Source: Clostridia bacterium
GTDB taxonomy: Bacteria > Bacillota > Clostridia > Oscillospirales > Acutalibacteraceae
Assembly: GCA_017936615.1 (NCBI GenBank)
Contig: JAGBFF010000078.1
Span: 1 to 32,347 of the forward strand
Direction of reading: 5' to 3'
DNA: 32,347 nt
A program made the position numbers and the translations under genes. The notes under the pieces were generated by a model. It was not told where the DNA came from and ran no database searches. It was given only the letters and a program-made list of their open reading frames with translations. Shown here one piece after another: positions 23,658-32,347 of this stretch (positions are counted from its first letter, which is position 1; each line of letters starts with the position of its first letter).

Positions 23658-24485
23658 ATGAAGACCCGTATCATTACCGGTGTGCTTGCCGGTGCGTTGA
23701 TGCTGCTTATTCTGTTTCTCCCATGGTCGATCGTTCTGACGGTCGCTACCTCTCTCATCACGGCGATCGCGGTGTATGAGGTGTTTACCGTTACCGGGAT
23801 CCACCGCCACGGCGGCGTGGACAGTGTTGCGATCGTATTCGCGCTGATCGCCCCGTTTTTGAGCCGGATGCCCGGAAGAGCGGCAACCATCACCTGTCTG
23901 ATGTACGTGGTCATGCTGCTGCTGTTGATGGCGCTGTACTGTAAGGAGATCCCTGCCAAGCGGCTTGCGGCGGTATTTGCCGTGTCGCTGATCGTCACCT
24001 TTTCCTTGTCGTGTATATCTTACATACGGACAGTCCCTTCGCCGCGTGATTCCGATGGCTTGTTTTATATCATTTTGGCGATGATGGCAGCGTGGGTCGC
24101 CGATACGGGAGCCTATTTCGTCGGCAGCTTTTTCGGAAAGCATAAGCCGTGCCCGCGCCTGTCACCAAAAAAGACGGTGGAGGGCCTCGTTGGTGGTATG
24201 GTGTTTTCGGTTGTGTTTTGCCTATTGACCGGTTGGGTCTATCAGTTGTGCCTTGGTGATGTAGCGGAAGTATCGTACATCGGCATTTTCCTACTCGCTC
24301 TTATTTGTGCGCCGCTGTCGGTGGTGGGCGATCTGTTTGCTTCGCTGATCAAGCGTATTTGTAAGGTGAAGGATTACGGTAATATTTTCCCGGGGCACGG
24401 CGGCATGATGGATCGGTTTGACAGCCTGCTGTTTGTACTGCCGGTGGTATATTTTACGGCACGGGTGTTGCCGCTTGTCGGGTAA
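23658..24485 (+). CDS. cdsA: Phosphatidate cytidylyltransferase
   Basis: Makes CDP-diacylglycerol, the precursor of phosphatidylglycerol and related lipids. The 275-residue membrane protein has about seven hydrophobic segments; conserved cytosolic motifs are DTGAYFVGSFFGKHK, SPKKTVEGLVGG and the signature HGGMMDRFDSLLFV. ATG at 23658 with AAAGGAAG upstream, 14 bases after uppS. dxr follows 21 bases after its stop. Confidence 0.96.
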   Translation: MKTRIITGVLAGALMLLILFLPWSIVLTVATSLITAIAVYEVFTVTGIHRHGGVDSVAIVFALIAPFLSRMPGRAATITCLMYVVMLLLLMALYCKEIPAKRLAAVFAVSLIVTFSLSCISYIRTVPSPRDSDGLFYIILAMMAAWVADTGAYFVGSFFGKHKPCPRLSPKKTVEGLVGGMVFSVVFCLLTGWVYQLCLGDVAEVSYIGIFLLALICAPLSVVGDLFASLIKRICKVKDYGNIFPGHGGMMDRFDSLLFVLPVVYFTARVLPLVG

Positions 24486-24506
24486 TAACGCAAAGGAGCG
24501 TTTTTC

Positions 24507-25682
24507 ATGTCGAAACGACTAGTCATCCTCGGCTCGACCGGTTCGATCGGTACGCAGGCTTTGGATGTAGCACGAACACAAGGATATACGGTCACGGCTT
24601 TGGCTGCACATTCCAATGCGGCGCTGTTGGAAGAGCAGATCCGTGAATTTCGCCCGCGTGCTGCCGCTTTGTTTGACGAAGCAGCAGCGCGCGATCTGCG
24701 CATTCGAGTGGCTGACCTGGATGTGGAGATCTTATCGGGTATGGACGGCCTGTGTGCGTTGGCACAGCGGGATGACGCCGACGTGGTGCTGAATTCCGTG
24801 GTCGGTATGGTCGGCTTACTGCCGACGCTGTCGGCGCTGAAGGCAGGACACGACGTGGCGCTTGCCAATAAGGAAACGCTGGTTGCAGGCGGTGAACTGG
24901 TAATGCGTACCGCACGCGAAAACGGCGTGCGTATCCTGCCGGTAGACAGTGAGCACTCGGCGATCTTCCAGTGTCTGCAGGCGACCGCCGGCGGTGCGTG
25001 GGCTCCGCCGATGTCAAGTGCGAATATGGGCTTGTCCCGCGTGATATTGACTGCTTCGGGTGGTCCGTTCTTCGGAAAGACGAAGGACGAGCTGCGAACG
25101 GTGACGTTGGCGCAGGCACTCAAGCATCCCAATTGGAGTATGGGGCAAAAGATCACCGTCGACTCCGCGACGATGATGAATAAGGGTCTCGAACTTATTG
25201 AGGCGAAATGGTTATTTGATGTTTCTGAGGAGAATATAGATATTGTGGTTCACCGCGAAAGCGTGATTCACTCGCTGATCGAATTTGATGATAATTCGGT
25301 GTTGGCGCAGCTTGGGGTGCCGGATATGCGTGTCCCGATTCAATATGCGCTGACTTGGCCTGCGCGCGCCACGTCCACCGTGCCGAAACTGGATCTGGCG
25401 GCGTTTGCCAAGCTGACCTTTTTCGAGCCGGATGATGAGGCGTTCCCGGCGGTATCGTTCTGCCGGCAGGCACTGCGTCAGGGCGGCGCTTATCCGGCGG
25501 CGGTCAATGCAGCGAATGAAGAGGCGAACGCCGGTTTCCGTGCCGACAAGATCGGCTTTTTACAGATCGCAGAGGCGGTGGAAGCGGTGCTGTCGCGCCG
25601 CCTGCCGCCGGTGGACCGCGTTGAGGACATTCTGGCGGTGGACGAAGATTGCCGTCGTGTTGTGCGCGAATGGATGAGGTGA
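24507..25682 (+). CDS. dxr: 1-deoxy-D-xylulose 5-phosphate reductoisomerase
   Basis: Second step of the MEP isoprenoid pathway, NADPH-dependent conversion of DXP to MEP. The 391 residues contain the NADPH motif GSTGSIG at 8-14, NKETLVAGG, the metal-binding VDSEHSAIFQ, LTASGGPF, and HPNWSMGQKITVDSATMMNK. Normal length. ATG at 24507 with AAAGGAG upstream. Stop at 25680-25682 lies inside the apparent ribosome binding site of rseP. Confidence 0.97.
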   Translation: MSKRLVILGSTGSIGTQALDVARTQGYTVTALAAHSNAALLEEQIREFRPRAAALFDEAAARDLRIRVADLDVEILSGMDGLCALAQRDDADVVLNSVVGMVGLLPTLSALKAGHDVALANKETLVAGGELVMRTARENGVRILPVDSEHSAIFQCLQATAGGAWAPPMSSANMGLSRVILTASGGPFFGKTKDELRTVTLAQALKHPNWSMGQKITVDSATMMNKGLELIEAKWLFDVSEENIDIVVHRESVIHSLIEFDDNSVLAQLGVPDMRVPIQYALTWPARATSTVPKLDLAAFAKLTFFEPDDEAFPAVSFCRQALRQGGAYPAAVNAANEEANAGFRADKIGFLQIAEAVEAVLSRRLPPVDRVEDILAVDEDCRRVVREWMR

Positions 25683-25716
25683 TCGTATCCTGTCGGTACT
25701 GATAGTTGTCGGCCGT

Positions 25717-26835
25717 TTGCTGGCGGCGTTGTTGTTGTTCGGTATCATTGTGCTGGTACACGAGCTTGGTCATTTTATAGCAGCGAAAGCACTGGGCGTG
25801 CAAGTGAATGAATTTGCCATCGGCTTCGGTCCGAAGCTGCTGCAATTCGGGAAAAAGGAAACAAAGTATTCTATCCTTTTGCTGCCGCTCGGTGGTTTTT
25901 GTGCGATGGAGGGGGAGGATGCCGCAGGTAGCGGTGAGGTGAGTGCGCAAGTGAATGACACTGCCGCAAACAACCCTCGCTCATTTCTCAATAAGCCGGT
26001 ATGGCGACGTGTCATCATCACCGTTGCCGGTGTGACGATGAATCTGATTTTGGGATTTATCCTGCTGTTTGTATACCATAGTGTTTGTATTCTTCCTGAA
26101 GAAAGCGGGAAGACCTACTACACCGGCACGCAAATTTCGGTGCTGGAGGAGAATACACCTGCTTATCAAAGCGGACTTCGTCCGGGGGATGTGCTGCTAA
26201 AAATTGACGATCAGCGCGTGTTTTCGTGGATGGATCTTCAGTTTTTGCTGCAAAGCAGCGATGACGGCGTATTCGAAATGGAAGTCAGCCGCGTGGTGAA
26301 CGGCGAGGAGACAACGGTGACGTTGCCCGAGGTGGCGTTTCGCCGCGAGTATTCCGAAGCTGCCCGCAGTCATATCCTGTATTATGATTTTTACGTTGAG
26401 GCGATTCCGAAAACATTTACTTCCACGCTGGAGCAAACTGCCCGAACTGAGTGCAGTGTGGCGGTAACGGTGTGGCGATCGCTCAAAGGGATATTTACCG
26501 GTAAGTTTGGCCTAAACGACCTTTCCGGGCCGGTGGGAACAGTGGATGTGATCGGTGATGTGGTCGAGAACGCCGTGCAGGAGACACAGTGGCAGCTCGG
26601 TCTGGGTAATGTGCTGATGCTGTTGGCACTGCTCACTGTGAATGTGGGTATTTTTAATCTGCTGCCGCTGCCTGCGCTGGATGGCGGACGGCTGCTGTTT
26701 CTCGTGTGGGAGGGTATCACCCGCAAGCGCGTGCCGCCGAAGTATGAGGGCTTGGTACACGCCGTTGGGTTAGCATTGCTATTACTGTTGATTTTAATCG
26801 TTACGTTTAACGATATTACGAAGATATTTGCATAA
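25717..26835 (+). CDS. rseP: Site-2 intramembrane zinc metalloprotease RseP
   Basis: Cuts membrane proteins such as anti-sigma factors inside the bilayer. From the TTG at 25717 the protein has 372 residues: HELGH (zinc site) at 15-19 in the first membrane segment, a PDZ domain at about 120-200 (GLRPGDVLLKIDD), the GPVG segment, and NLLPLPALDGG with the second metal ligand aspartate in a late membrane helix. No ATG or GTG occurs in frame after the dxr stop. The only good Shine-Dalgarno, GAGGTGA at 25675-25681, points to about 25687-25690, where CTG (25690) would give LSVLIVVGRLLAALLLFG. Thus the true start may be a rare CTG or ATC upstream; TTG is the conservative choice. Confidence 0.92.
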   Translation: MLAALLLFGIIVLVHELGHFIAAKALGVQVNEFAIGFGPKLLQFGKKETKYSILLLPLGGFCAMEGEDAAGSGEVSAQVNDTAANNPRSFLNKPVWRRVIITVAGVTMNLILGFILLFVYHSVCILPEESGKTYYTGTQISVLEENTPAYQSGLRPGDVLLKIDDQRVFSWMDLQFLLQSSDDGVFEMEVSRVVNGEETTVTLPEVAFRREYSEAARSHILYYDFYVEAIPKTFTSTLEQTARTECSVAVTVWRSLKGIFTGKFGLNDLSGPVGTVDVIGDVVENAVQETQWQLGLGNVLMLLALLTVNVGIFNLLPLPALDGGRLLFLVWEGITRKRVPPKYEGLVHAVGLALLLLLILIVTFNDITKIFA

Positions 26836-26847
26836 GAGGTGGAAAGC

Positions 26848-27993
26848 ATGCAGCGTCGTGAGTGTAAATCGGTGAATATCGGAAACATTACCATCGGCGG
26901 TACGGCGCCGATTGCCGTGCAGTCGATGGGCTGTGTGCCGTCGCACGATGTGGACGGTACCGTGTGTCAGGCCAAGGCGCTGCGTGACGCCGGCTGTGAT
27001 ATTTTCCGCATCGCCGTACCGGATATGGCGGCAGTACGGCTCATTAACGCGGTGAAATCGGCGGTGAATATGCCGTTGGTTGCGGATATTCATTTCGATT
27101 ATAAGCTGGCACTGGAAAGCGTGGCGGCAGGTGTGGATAAGATCCGCATCAATCCCGGAAACATCGGGGAGGAAAGCCGTGTTAAAGCGGTGGCAGACGC
27201 GTGTCGTTCCCGGGGGATCCCGATCCGTATCGGGGTCAATTCCGGTTCGCTGGAAAAGGAGATCTTGCAAAAATACGGGCATCCCTGCGCCGAAGCAATG
27301 CGTGACAGCGCCTTGTATCACGCCGGACTGCTTGAAAAATACGATTTCGACGATATCGTGATCTCCATTAAATCGTCAAATGTCGAAACGATGGTACGTG
27401 CCTATGAGCTGACTGCCGAGGCGTGCTCGTATCCGCTTCATCTCGGTGTTACCGAGGCGGGGACGGAGCAGATGGGTGTGATGAAATCCGCTATTGGTAT
27501 TGGTTCTCTGTTGCTACGCGGTATCGGCGATACCATCCGCGTGTCACTGACTGCCGATCCCGTGAAGGAAGTGGAAGCGGGACGGCGCATTTTGGCGGCG
27601 CTGGATCTGCTCCCGGGGGAGCCGCAGCTGATTTCTTGCCCGACCTGCGGGCGGACGCGAATTGATCTGATCGGTATCGCCGCACAGGTGGAGGAACGGC
27701 TAAAAGAGATCCATAAGCCAATCCGCGTGGCGGTGATGGGGTGCGTGGTCAACGGACCCGGTGAGGCGCGTGAGGCAGATATCGGTATCGCGGGCGGCGA
27801 CGGCAAGGTCGCGTTGTTAAAAAAAGGTGAAGTGATCCGCACGGTGCCGGAAGCAGACGCTGTGGAGGAATTGATCAAAGAAGTGGAGTCGTTATTAGTT
27901 AACCGGATATTCTCACGCTGTTTTCCCCTTACATACAAGATGCGGCGCTTCTCGCACCGTTTGCTTCCGCAACAGTCGCTGATATGCAGGTGA
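26848..27993 (+). CDS. ispG: 4-hydroxy-3-methylbut-2-enyl-diphosphate synthase (IspG)
   Basis: Penultimate step of the MEP pathway, an iron-sulfur reductase. In the 381 residues the TIM-barrel start VQSMGC, VADIHFD, IRINPGN and GVTEAG are clear; the 4Fe-4S ligands C264, C267 (CPTC), C299 and E306 (GCVVNGPGE) are intact. ATG at 26848 with GAGGTGG upstream. The C-terminus is odd: homologues normally end near EELIKEVESL, but here the frame runs on by about 30 residues of unlikely sequence (NRIFSRCFPLTYK) into the polC 5' region, ending with a TGA that overlaps the polC ATG. Removing one T near 27895 would give a stop after VESL. Confidence 0.93.
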   Translation: MQRRECKSVNIGNITIGGTAPIAVQSMGCVPSHDVDGTVCQAKALRDAGCDIFRIAVPDMAAVRLINAVKSAVNMPLVADIHFDYKLALESVAAGVDKIRINPGNIGEESRVKAVADACRSRGIPIRIGVNSGSLEKEILQKYGHPCAEAMRDSALYHAGLLEKYDFDDIVISIKSSNVETMVRAYELTAEACSYPLHLGVTEAGTEQMGVMKSAIGIGSLLLRGIGDTIRVSLTADPVKEVEAGRRILAALDLLPGEPQLISCPTCGRTRIDLIGIAAQVEERLKEIHKPIRVAVMGCVVNGPGEAREADIGIAGGDGKVALLKKGEVIRTVPEADAVEELIKEVESLLVNRIFSRCFPLTYKMRRFSHRLLPQQSLICR

Positions 27994-30900
27994 ACCGCGC
28001 GGAGCGCTTTCTGCGGATGACACTGCGAATGGACGGCTTCGTACCGTTTGAGGCGTTTCCGCCGATTGAAGAGGCACTGGCTGCGGGTCTTGGTCTGCGT
28101 ACGGTGGAGCTGCAGCCGCAGTACCCCGAGGATGCGCTGTGCGAGGCGTGTTTTCCGACGATCGTGTCATTCCTGCGCCGTCGCTGTGTGGCGGTGAACG
28201 GCACGTTTAATGACGCTACCTATGCCCGCGAGGGAGAGGGCTTTTCCGTGACGCTGTGCCACGGCGGTATGGATATGATCTACGCTACCCACACCGATAC
28301 GATGATGGGACAGCTGATTGCGGAACTGTTCGGACACCGTGTTCCGTTGACCTTTCACGGGGAGTCGGGTGTTGATGAAAAGGACGAGCAGTACCGTAGG
28401 CTGATGGAAGATGCGGAGCGTGAGTCGCGTGAGGCGGCACAGCGCGCTGCACAGCAGGCTGTGCAATCGGCCGCAAAGTCGGACAAGCCTGCGGCTGCGG
28501 CGGCGATCAAGCCGAGCAAGCCTGCCGATCCGTTAGCACCGCCTTCGGATGGGTTACCGATCTACCGCGAGACGGCCAGCTCGTTATTTGGGCCGATCCC
28601 GCGTGATATGCCGGTGCCGTTGGTCAAGCTGCAGGAGGGCACTACCGCCACCGTGTGGGGTGAGGTGTTCGGATATGAAACGCGCGCGTTCCGTGACGGC
28701 ACGCGTATTCGGCATACCTTTTATATTACGGATCGCACCAACTCGATCTCGGTGATCCTGTGGACGGATACCAAGCGCGACAAAGCTAAGCTGGAAGCGA
28801 TGGAGTCCTTGAAAAACGGTGTGTGCGTTTTGGCAACCGGGTTGTACGAGTTTGATGAATTTGCGAAGTGTAACGTGTTTAATCCGAAGTCACTGGCGCT
28901 GGTAAATCGGTATAAGAAGCAAGATAATGCTGAGGTCAAACGTGTGGAACTTCATTTGCACACGAAAATGTCTGCGATGGATGCGGTGTCGGATGCGGAG
29001 GCGCTTGTTCTGCGTGCGGCGGAATGGGGGCATCCCGCCGTTGCCATCACCGACCACGGCGTGGCACAGGCGTTCCCGGAAGCAATGAACGCCGCTGAAA
29101 AAGCGAAGAAAAACGGTACGCCGATCAAGATCTTGTACGGCGTGGAGGCGTATTACGAAAACGATGCTGTTTCCATCGTGCAAGGCGATACGGCTGCACC
29201 GCTGGACAGCGAGTATGTTGTTTTCGACCTTGAGACTACCGGCTTGAATGCCGGCAATGATCGCATCACCGAGATCGGTGCAGTGCGCCTGCGTGATGGT
29301 GAGGTCGTGGAGGAGTTTAATACCTTTGTCGATCCCGAAAAGCCGATTCCGGCAAAAATCACTGAGCTGACCGGTATTACGGATGATATGGTCAAAGGCG
29401 CGTCGAAGGAAGAGGAGGCGCTGCGGAGCTTCTTTGCTTTCTGCGGTGACGAACCGATTTTGGTGGCACATAACGCACGTTTTGATACCGGTTTTGTGCG
29501 TGCGGCAGCGGGGCGTTGCGGTTTGGCTAATAAGTTCTCCGCAGTGGATACCGTACCCATCAGTCGGGCATTGTATCCGACGCTCAAAAACCATAAGCTG
29601 GACACGGTGGCGAAGCATCTGGAACTGGCTCCATTCAAACATCATCGCGCTTGTGACGATGCGCGCGTGTTGGCAGAGATCTTTGCCAAGATGCTGATCG
29701 AGATGAAAGAAAAGCGCGGCTTGGAGACGGTGCAGGAGATCAATTCGCTGTCCGGTGACGGTAATCAGCACAAATCCCGTCCGTATCACCAGATCCTGCT
29801 TGCCAAAAACAAGGCGGGGCTGAAGAATCTGTATAAGTTGGTTTCGTACAGCCATCTGAAGAATTTTTATAAGCGTCCGCGTATCACCCGCAGCAAGCTG
29901 CTGGAGCACCGTGAAGGGCTTATTATCGGTAGCGCGTGTGAGCAAGGTGAACTGTTTTGTGCTATTGTGGAAGGAAAACCCTGGGATGAGCTGTGCGCAA
30001 TCGCACGTTTTTACGATTTTCTTGAGGTGCAGCCGCTCGGCAATAACCGCTTTATGCTGCGCAACGGTACGGCACGGGATGATGAACAGTTGCGTGAATT
30101 TAACCGCACCGTCATCCGTTTGGGTGAAGAACTGAATATTCCCGTCTGTGCGACCTGTGACGTGCATTTCATGGATCCCGAGGATGAGGTCTACCGCCGC
30201 ATTCTGCAGGCAGGGCAAGGGTATGGTGATGCCGATATGCAGCCACCGCTGTATTTCCGTACCACCGAGGAGATGCTCGCGGAATTTGATTATCTTCCCG
30301 CCGAGAAGGCGTATGAGATCGTGGTTGAGAATCCCAACCGCATCGCAGAGATGATCGAGGAGATCCGCCCCATTCCGGAGGGTAACTACCCGCCGCACAT
30401 CGACGGTTCGGATGAAGAATTGACCGAGATCACTTGGAACCGCGCTAAAGAGGTGTACGGTGATCCTGTTCCCGAAATTGTGGCGGCACGCTTGGAGAAG
30501 GAGCTCAATTCCATTATCAAAAACGGGTTTGCCGTGTTGTATATGATCGCACAGAAACTCGTCAAGAACTCCGTGGATAACGGCTATTTGGTCGGCTCTC
30601 GTGGGTCGGTTGGTTCGTCTTTTGTGGCGCATATGGCGGGCATTTCGGAAGTCAATCCGCTTGCGCCGCACTACGTTTGTCCGAAATGCAAGCATTCCGA
30701 ATTTATCACCGACGGGTCGGTCGGCTCCGGCTTTGATCTGCCGGAAAAGGCGTGCCCTGTCTGCGGCGAGTCGATGGACCGCGACGGTCAGGAGATCCCG
30801 TTCGAGACCTTTCTTGGCTTTGACGGTGACAAGACTCCTGATATTGACTTAAACTTCGCCAGTGAGTATCAGACGCGCGCCCACAAGTACACCGAGTCGC

Positions 30901-32276
30901 TGTTCGGCAGTGACCACGTATTTAAGGCCGGTACGATCTCTACCGTTGCGGAAAAGACGGCATTCGGTTATGTGAAAAAGTATGCGGAGGAACGTGGGCT
31001 GGCGCTTAGCAACGCTGAAATCGCACGTCTGTCTGAGGGGTGCACCGGTGTCAAGCGAACGACGGGTCAGCACCCCGGTGGTATGGTCGTCGTGCCAAAT
31101 GAATATGTAATCGAGGACTTCTGTCCCGCACAGCATCCGGCAGACGATCCACACTCGGACGTCATCACCACGCACTTCGATTTCCATTCTATTCACGATA
31201 CCATTTTGAAGTTGGACAACCTGGGCCACGTCATCCCGACGACCTATAAATATCTGGAAGAGTACACCGGTATCAGTGTGATGGACGTTCCAATGTCGGA
31301 TCCTGAGGTGTATAAGCTGTTTACCTCGCCGGAACCGCTTGGCGTCACGGTGGAGGATATTGAATGTGAAACAGGCACGCTGTCACTGCCCGAAATGGGT
31401 ACGCCGTTTGTGCGGCAGATGCTGCTGGATTGCCGTCCTACCACGTTTGCCGATCTGCTGCAGATCTCGGGTCTGTCGCACGGTACCGACGTGTGGTTGG
31501 GCAATGCACAGGAGCTCATTCGCGCCGGCACCTGTACGATTTCGGACGTTATCGGTACCCGTGATAACATTATGACTTATCTGATGCACAAGGGTCTTCC
31601 GCCGAAGATGGCGTTTAAAATTATGGAGATCGTGCGTAAGGGTAAGGCGACAAAGCTGCTCACGGACGAGCATTTTGCTGCGATGAAGGAACATAACGTG
31701 CCGGATTGGTACGTTGATTCCTGTATGAAGATCAAGTATATGTTCCCGAAAGCGCACGCCGCGGCGTATTGCACGGCGGCGTTACGTGTGGCGTGGTACA
31801 AGGTGCACCGTCCGACGGAATATTATGCCGCTTATTTTACCGGTCGCGGCGAAGATTTTGATGCCGAGCCGGTGCAGGGTGGCAAGGAAGCCGTCAAACG
31901 GTTGATGGACAGTATCCGCGCCAAAGACAAGAAAGAAGCCACCGCCAAGGAGCTGTCGCAGGCTGAAACGCTGCACATTATTTACGAAGCGATGCAGCGC
32001 GGGGTGGAATTCCTACCGGTTGATCTGTACAAGTCACATTCGTATAAGTTTGTGCCGGAGGATGGTAAGATCCGTATGCCGTTCAGTGCCGTTAAGGGTT
32101 TGGGTGAAGCGGCGGCACAGTCGCTGATGGAGGCGCGTGCGGACGGTGAGTTTATTTCGTGCGACGATCTGCAGAACCGTTCGGGTATTTCCAAATCGGT
32201 TGTAGAATCGTTGAGTATGCTGGGGGCGTTGGGCTCGCTGCCGGCTACCAGTCAGATGAATCTGTTTGAGATGTAA
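27984..32276 (+). CDS. polC: DNA polymerase III subunit alpha, PolC type
   Basis: Replicative polymerase of Gram-positive bacteria, with built-in proofreading. From the first ATG the protein has 1430 residues: N-terminal domain (to about 215, then an alanine-rich linker), OB fold (about 215-315), split PHP domain starting RVELHLHTKMSAMD at about 319-332, inserted DEDD exonuclease (VVFDLETTG near 413), and the palm with PDIDLNF near 951 plus GTISTVAEKTAFGYV. The zinc-finger cysteines CPKC and CPVC are present. The ATG at 27984 has no ribosome binding site, and in-frame sequence from 27903 (FSPYIQDAALLAPFAS) matches PolC N-terminal style, so the real start may be an ATT (27909) or CTG (27918). 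Alternatively translation couples to the ispG stop. Confidence 0.96.
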   Translation: MQVNRAERFLRMTLRMDGFVPFEAFPPIEEALAAGLGLRTVELQPQYPEDALCEACFPTIVSFLRRRCVAVNGTFNDATYAREGEGFSVTLCHGGMDMIYATHTDTMMGQLIAELFGHRVPLTFHGESGVDEKDEQYRRLMEDAERESREAAQRAAQQAVQSAAKSDKPAAAAAIKPSKPADPLAPPSDGLPIYRETASSLFGPIPRDMPVPLVKLQEGTTATVWGEVFGYETRAFRDGTRIRHTFYITDRTNSISVILWTDTKRDKAKLEAMESLKNGVCVLATGLYEFDEFAKCNVFNPKSLALVNRYKKQDNAEVKRVELHLHTKMSAMDAVSDAEALVLRAAEWGHPAVAITDHGVAQAFPEAMNAAEKAKKNGTPIKILYGVEAYYENDAVSIVQGDTAAPLDSEYVVFDLETTGLNAGNDRITEIGAVRLRDGEVVEEFNTFVDPEKPIPAKITELTGITDDMVKGASKEEEALRSFFAFCGDEPILVAHNARFDTGFVRAAAGRCGLANKFSAVDTVPISRALYPTLKNHKLDTVAKHLELAPFKHHRACDDARVLAEIFAKMLIEMKEKRGLETVQEINSLSGDGNQHKSRPYHQILLAKNKAGLKNLYKLVSYSHLKNFYKRPRITRSKLLEHREGLIIGSACEQGELFCAIVEGKPWDELCAIARFYDFLEVQPLGNNRFMLRNGTARDDEQLREFNRTVIRLGEELNIPVCATCDVHFMDPEDEVYRRILQAGQGYGDADMQPPLYFRTTEEMLAEFDYLPAEKAYEIVVENPNRIAEMIEEIRPIPEGNYPPHIDGSDEELTEITWNRAKEVYGDPVPEIVAARLEKELNSIIKNGFAVLYMIAQKLVKNSVDNGYLVGSRGSVGSSFVAHMAGISEVNPLAPHYVCPKCKHSEFITDGSVGSGFDLPEKACPVCGESMDRDGQEIPFETFLGFDGDKTPDIDLNFASEYQTRAHKYTESLFGSDHVFKAGTISTVAEKTAFGYVKKYAEERGLALSNAEIARLSEGCTGVKRTTGQHPGGMVVVPNEYVIEDFCPAQHPADDPHSDVITTHFDFHSIHDTILKLDNLGHVIPTTYKYLEEYTGISVMDVPMSDPEVYKLFTSPEPLGVTVEDIECETGTLSLPEMGTPFVRQMLLDCRPTTFADLLQISGLSHGTDVWLGNAQELIRAGTCTISDVIGTRDNIMTYLMHKGLPPKMAFKIMEIVRKGKATKLLTDEHFAAMKEHNVPDWYVDSCMKIKYMFPKAHAAAYCTAALRVAWYKVHRPTEYYAAYFTGRGEDFDAEPVQGGKEAVKRLMDSIRAKDKKEATAKELSQAETLHIIYEAMQRGVEFLPVDLYKSHSYKFVPEDGKIRMPFSAVKGLGEAAAQSLMEARADGEFISCDDLQNRSGISKSVVESLSMLGALGSLPATSQMNLFEM

Positions 32277-32288
32277 GAGGGGATCGCG

Positions 32289-32347
32289 ATGCTGCAAAAA
32301 AATCAGATTGTACCGCTGACCATCACCGCCATGAGTGCGGAGGGAAG
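32289..32347 (+). CDS. RNA (uracil-5-)methyltransferase, N-terminal fragment
   Basis: Only 19 codons are inside the window, reading MLQKNQIVPLTITAMSAEG, which resembles the TRAM-domain start of RlmD/TrmA-type 23S rRNA or tRNA m5U methyltransferases. ATG at 32289 follows GAGGGGA and lies 12 bases after the polC stop, so it is in the same operon. Identification rests on a short N-terminus. Confidence 0.55.
   Translation, partial: MLQKNQIVPLTITAMSAEG

Noticed and set aside
28890-30695. A minus-strand open frame of 601 codons
   Set aside because: Antisense to polC, with no recognisable domain; the polC frame contains the PHP and exonuclease motifs in that very stretch.

Overview
This window reads as a chromosomal segment of a Gram-positive, low-to-mid GC Bacillota, most likely a clostridial lineage of the Oscillospiraceae/Ruminococcaceae type. 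The basis is the gene set: PolC-type replicative polymerase, Der, a DUF512 radical-SAM-like protein next to der, plsY, a c-di-AMP PII-like receptor, a DacF-type D,D-carboxypeptidase, QueH, and the pyrH-frr-uppS-cdsA-dxr-rseP-ispG-polC series. Assignment to a genus is not possible from the sequence alone. No phage, insertion sequence, CRISPR array, rRNA or tRNA was seen.

Layout. Positions 1-7300 hold the tail of a phenylacetate-CoA ligase gene, a 58-codon reading frame followed upstream by hflX (both leftward), then rightward single-gene units: an unusually long prs, a penicillin-binding D,D-carboxypeptidase, pgi with a small P-loop protein, and yceD-rpmF behind a consensus promoter that overlaps a perfect 10-bp inverted repeat. 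Positions 7389-11764 carry DUF512, der, plsY and gpsA, a ribosome-assembly and phospholipid-synthesis cluster. Positions 11763-16500 look accessory: a leftward LacI-type regulator divergent from a GNAT-Gfo/Idh fusion, then a CapA-family protein, then about 550 bases with a decayed glycoside-hydrolase-like remnant and a degenerate 51-bp tandem repeat.

Positions 16512-19583 form a compact leftward operon: an ABC exporter with an added N-terminal domain and zinc ribbon, a DUF1854 protein, and a DarA-type c-di-AMP receptor. This is the most interesting grouping in the window, because it places a second-messenger sensor beside an uncharacterised exporter. Next come dut (leftward), a Sfp-type phosphopantetheinyl transferase (rightward) and queH (leftward, tail-to-tail overlap with the transferase gene).

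Positions 21567 to the end are a long rightward housekeeping operon: UMP kinase, ribosome recycling factor, undecaprenyl-diphosphate synthase, CDP-diglyceride synthase, DXP reductoisomerase, RseP protease, IspG, PolC and the first codons of an RNA methyltransferase. It joins nucleotide supply, translation recycling, isoprenoid supply (dxr and ispG feed uppS), phospholipid synthesis and replication. The starts of rseP and polC are abnormal: neither has an ATG/GTG with a good ribosome binding site at the position expected from protein homology.
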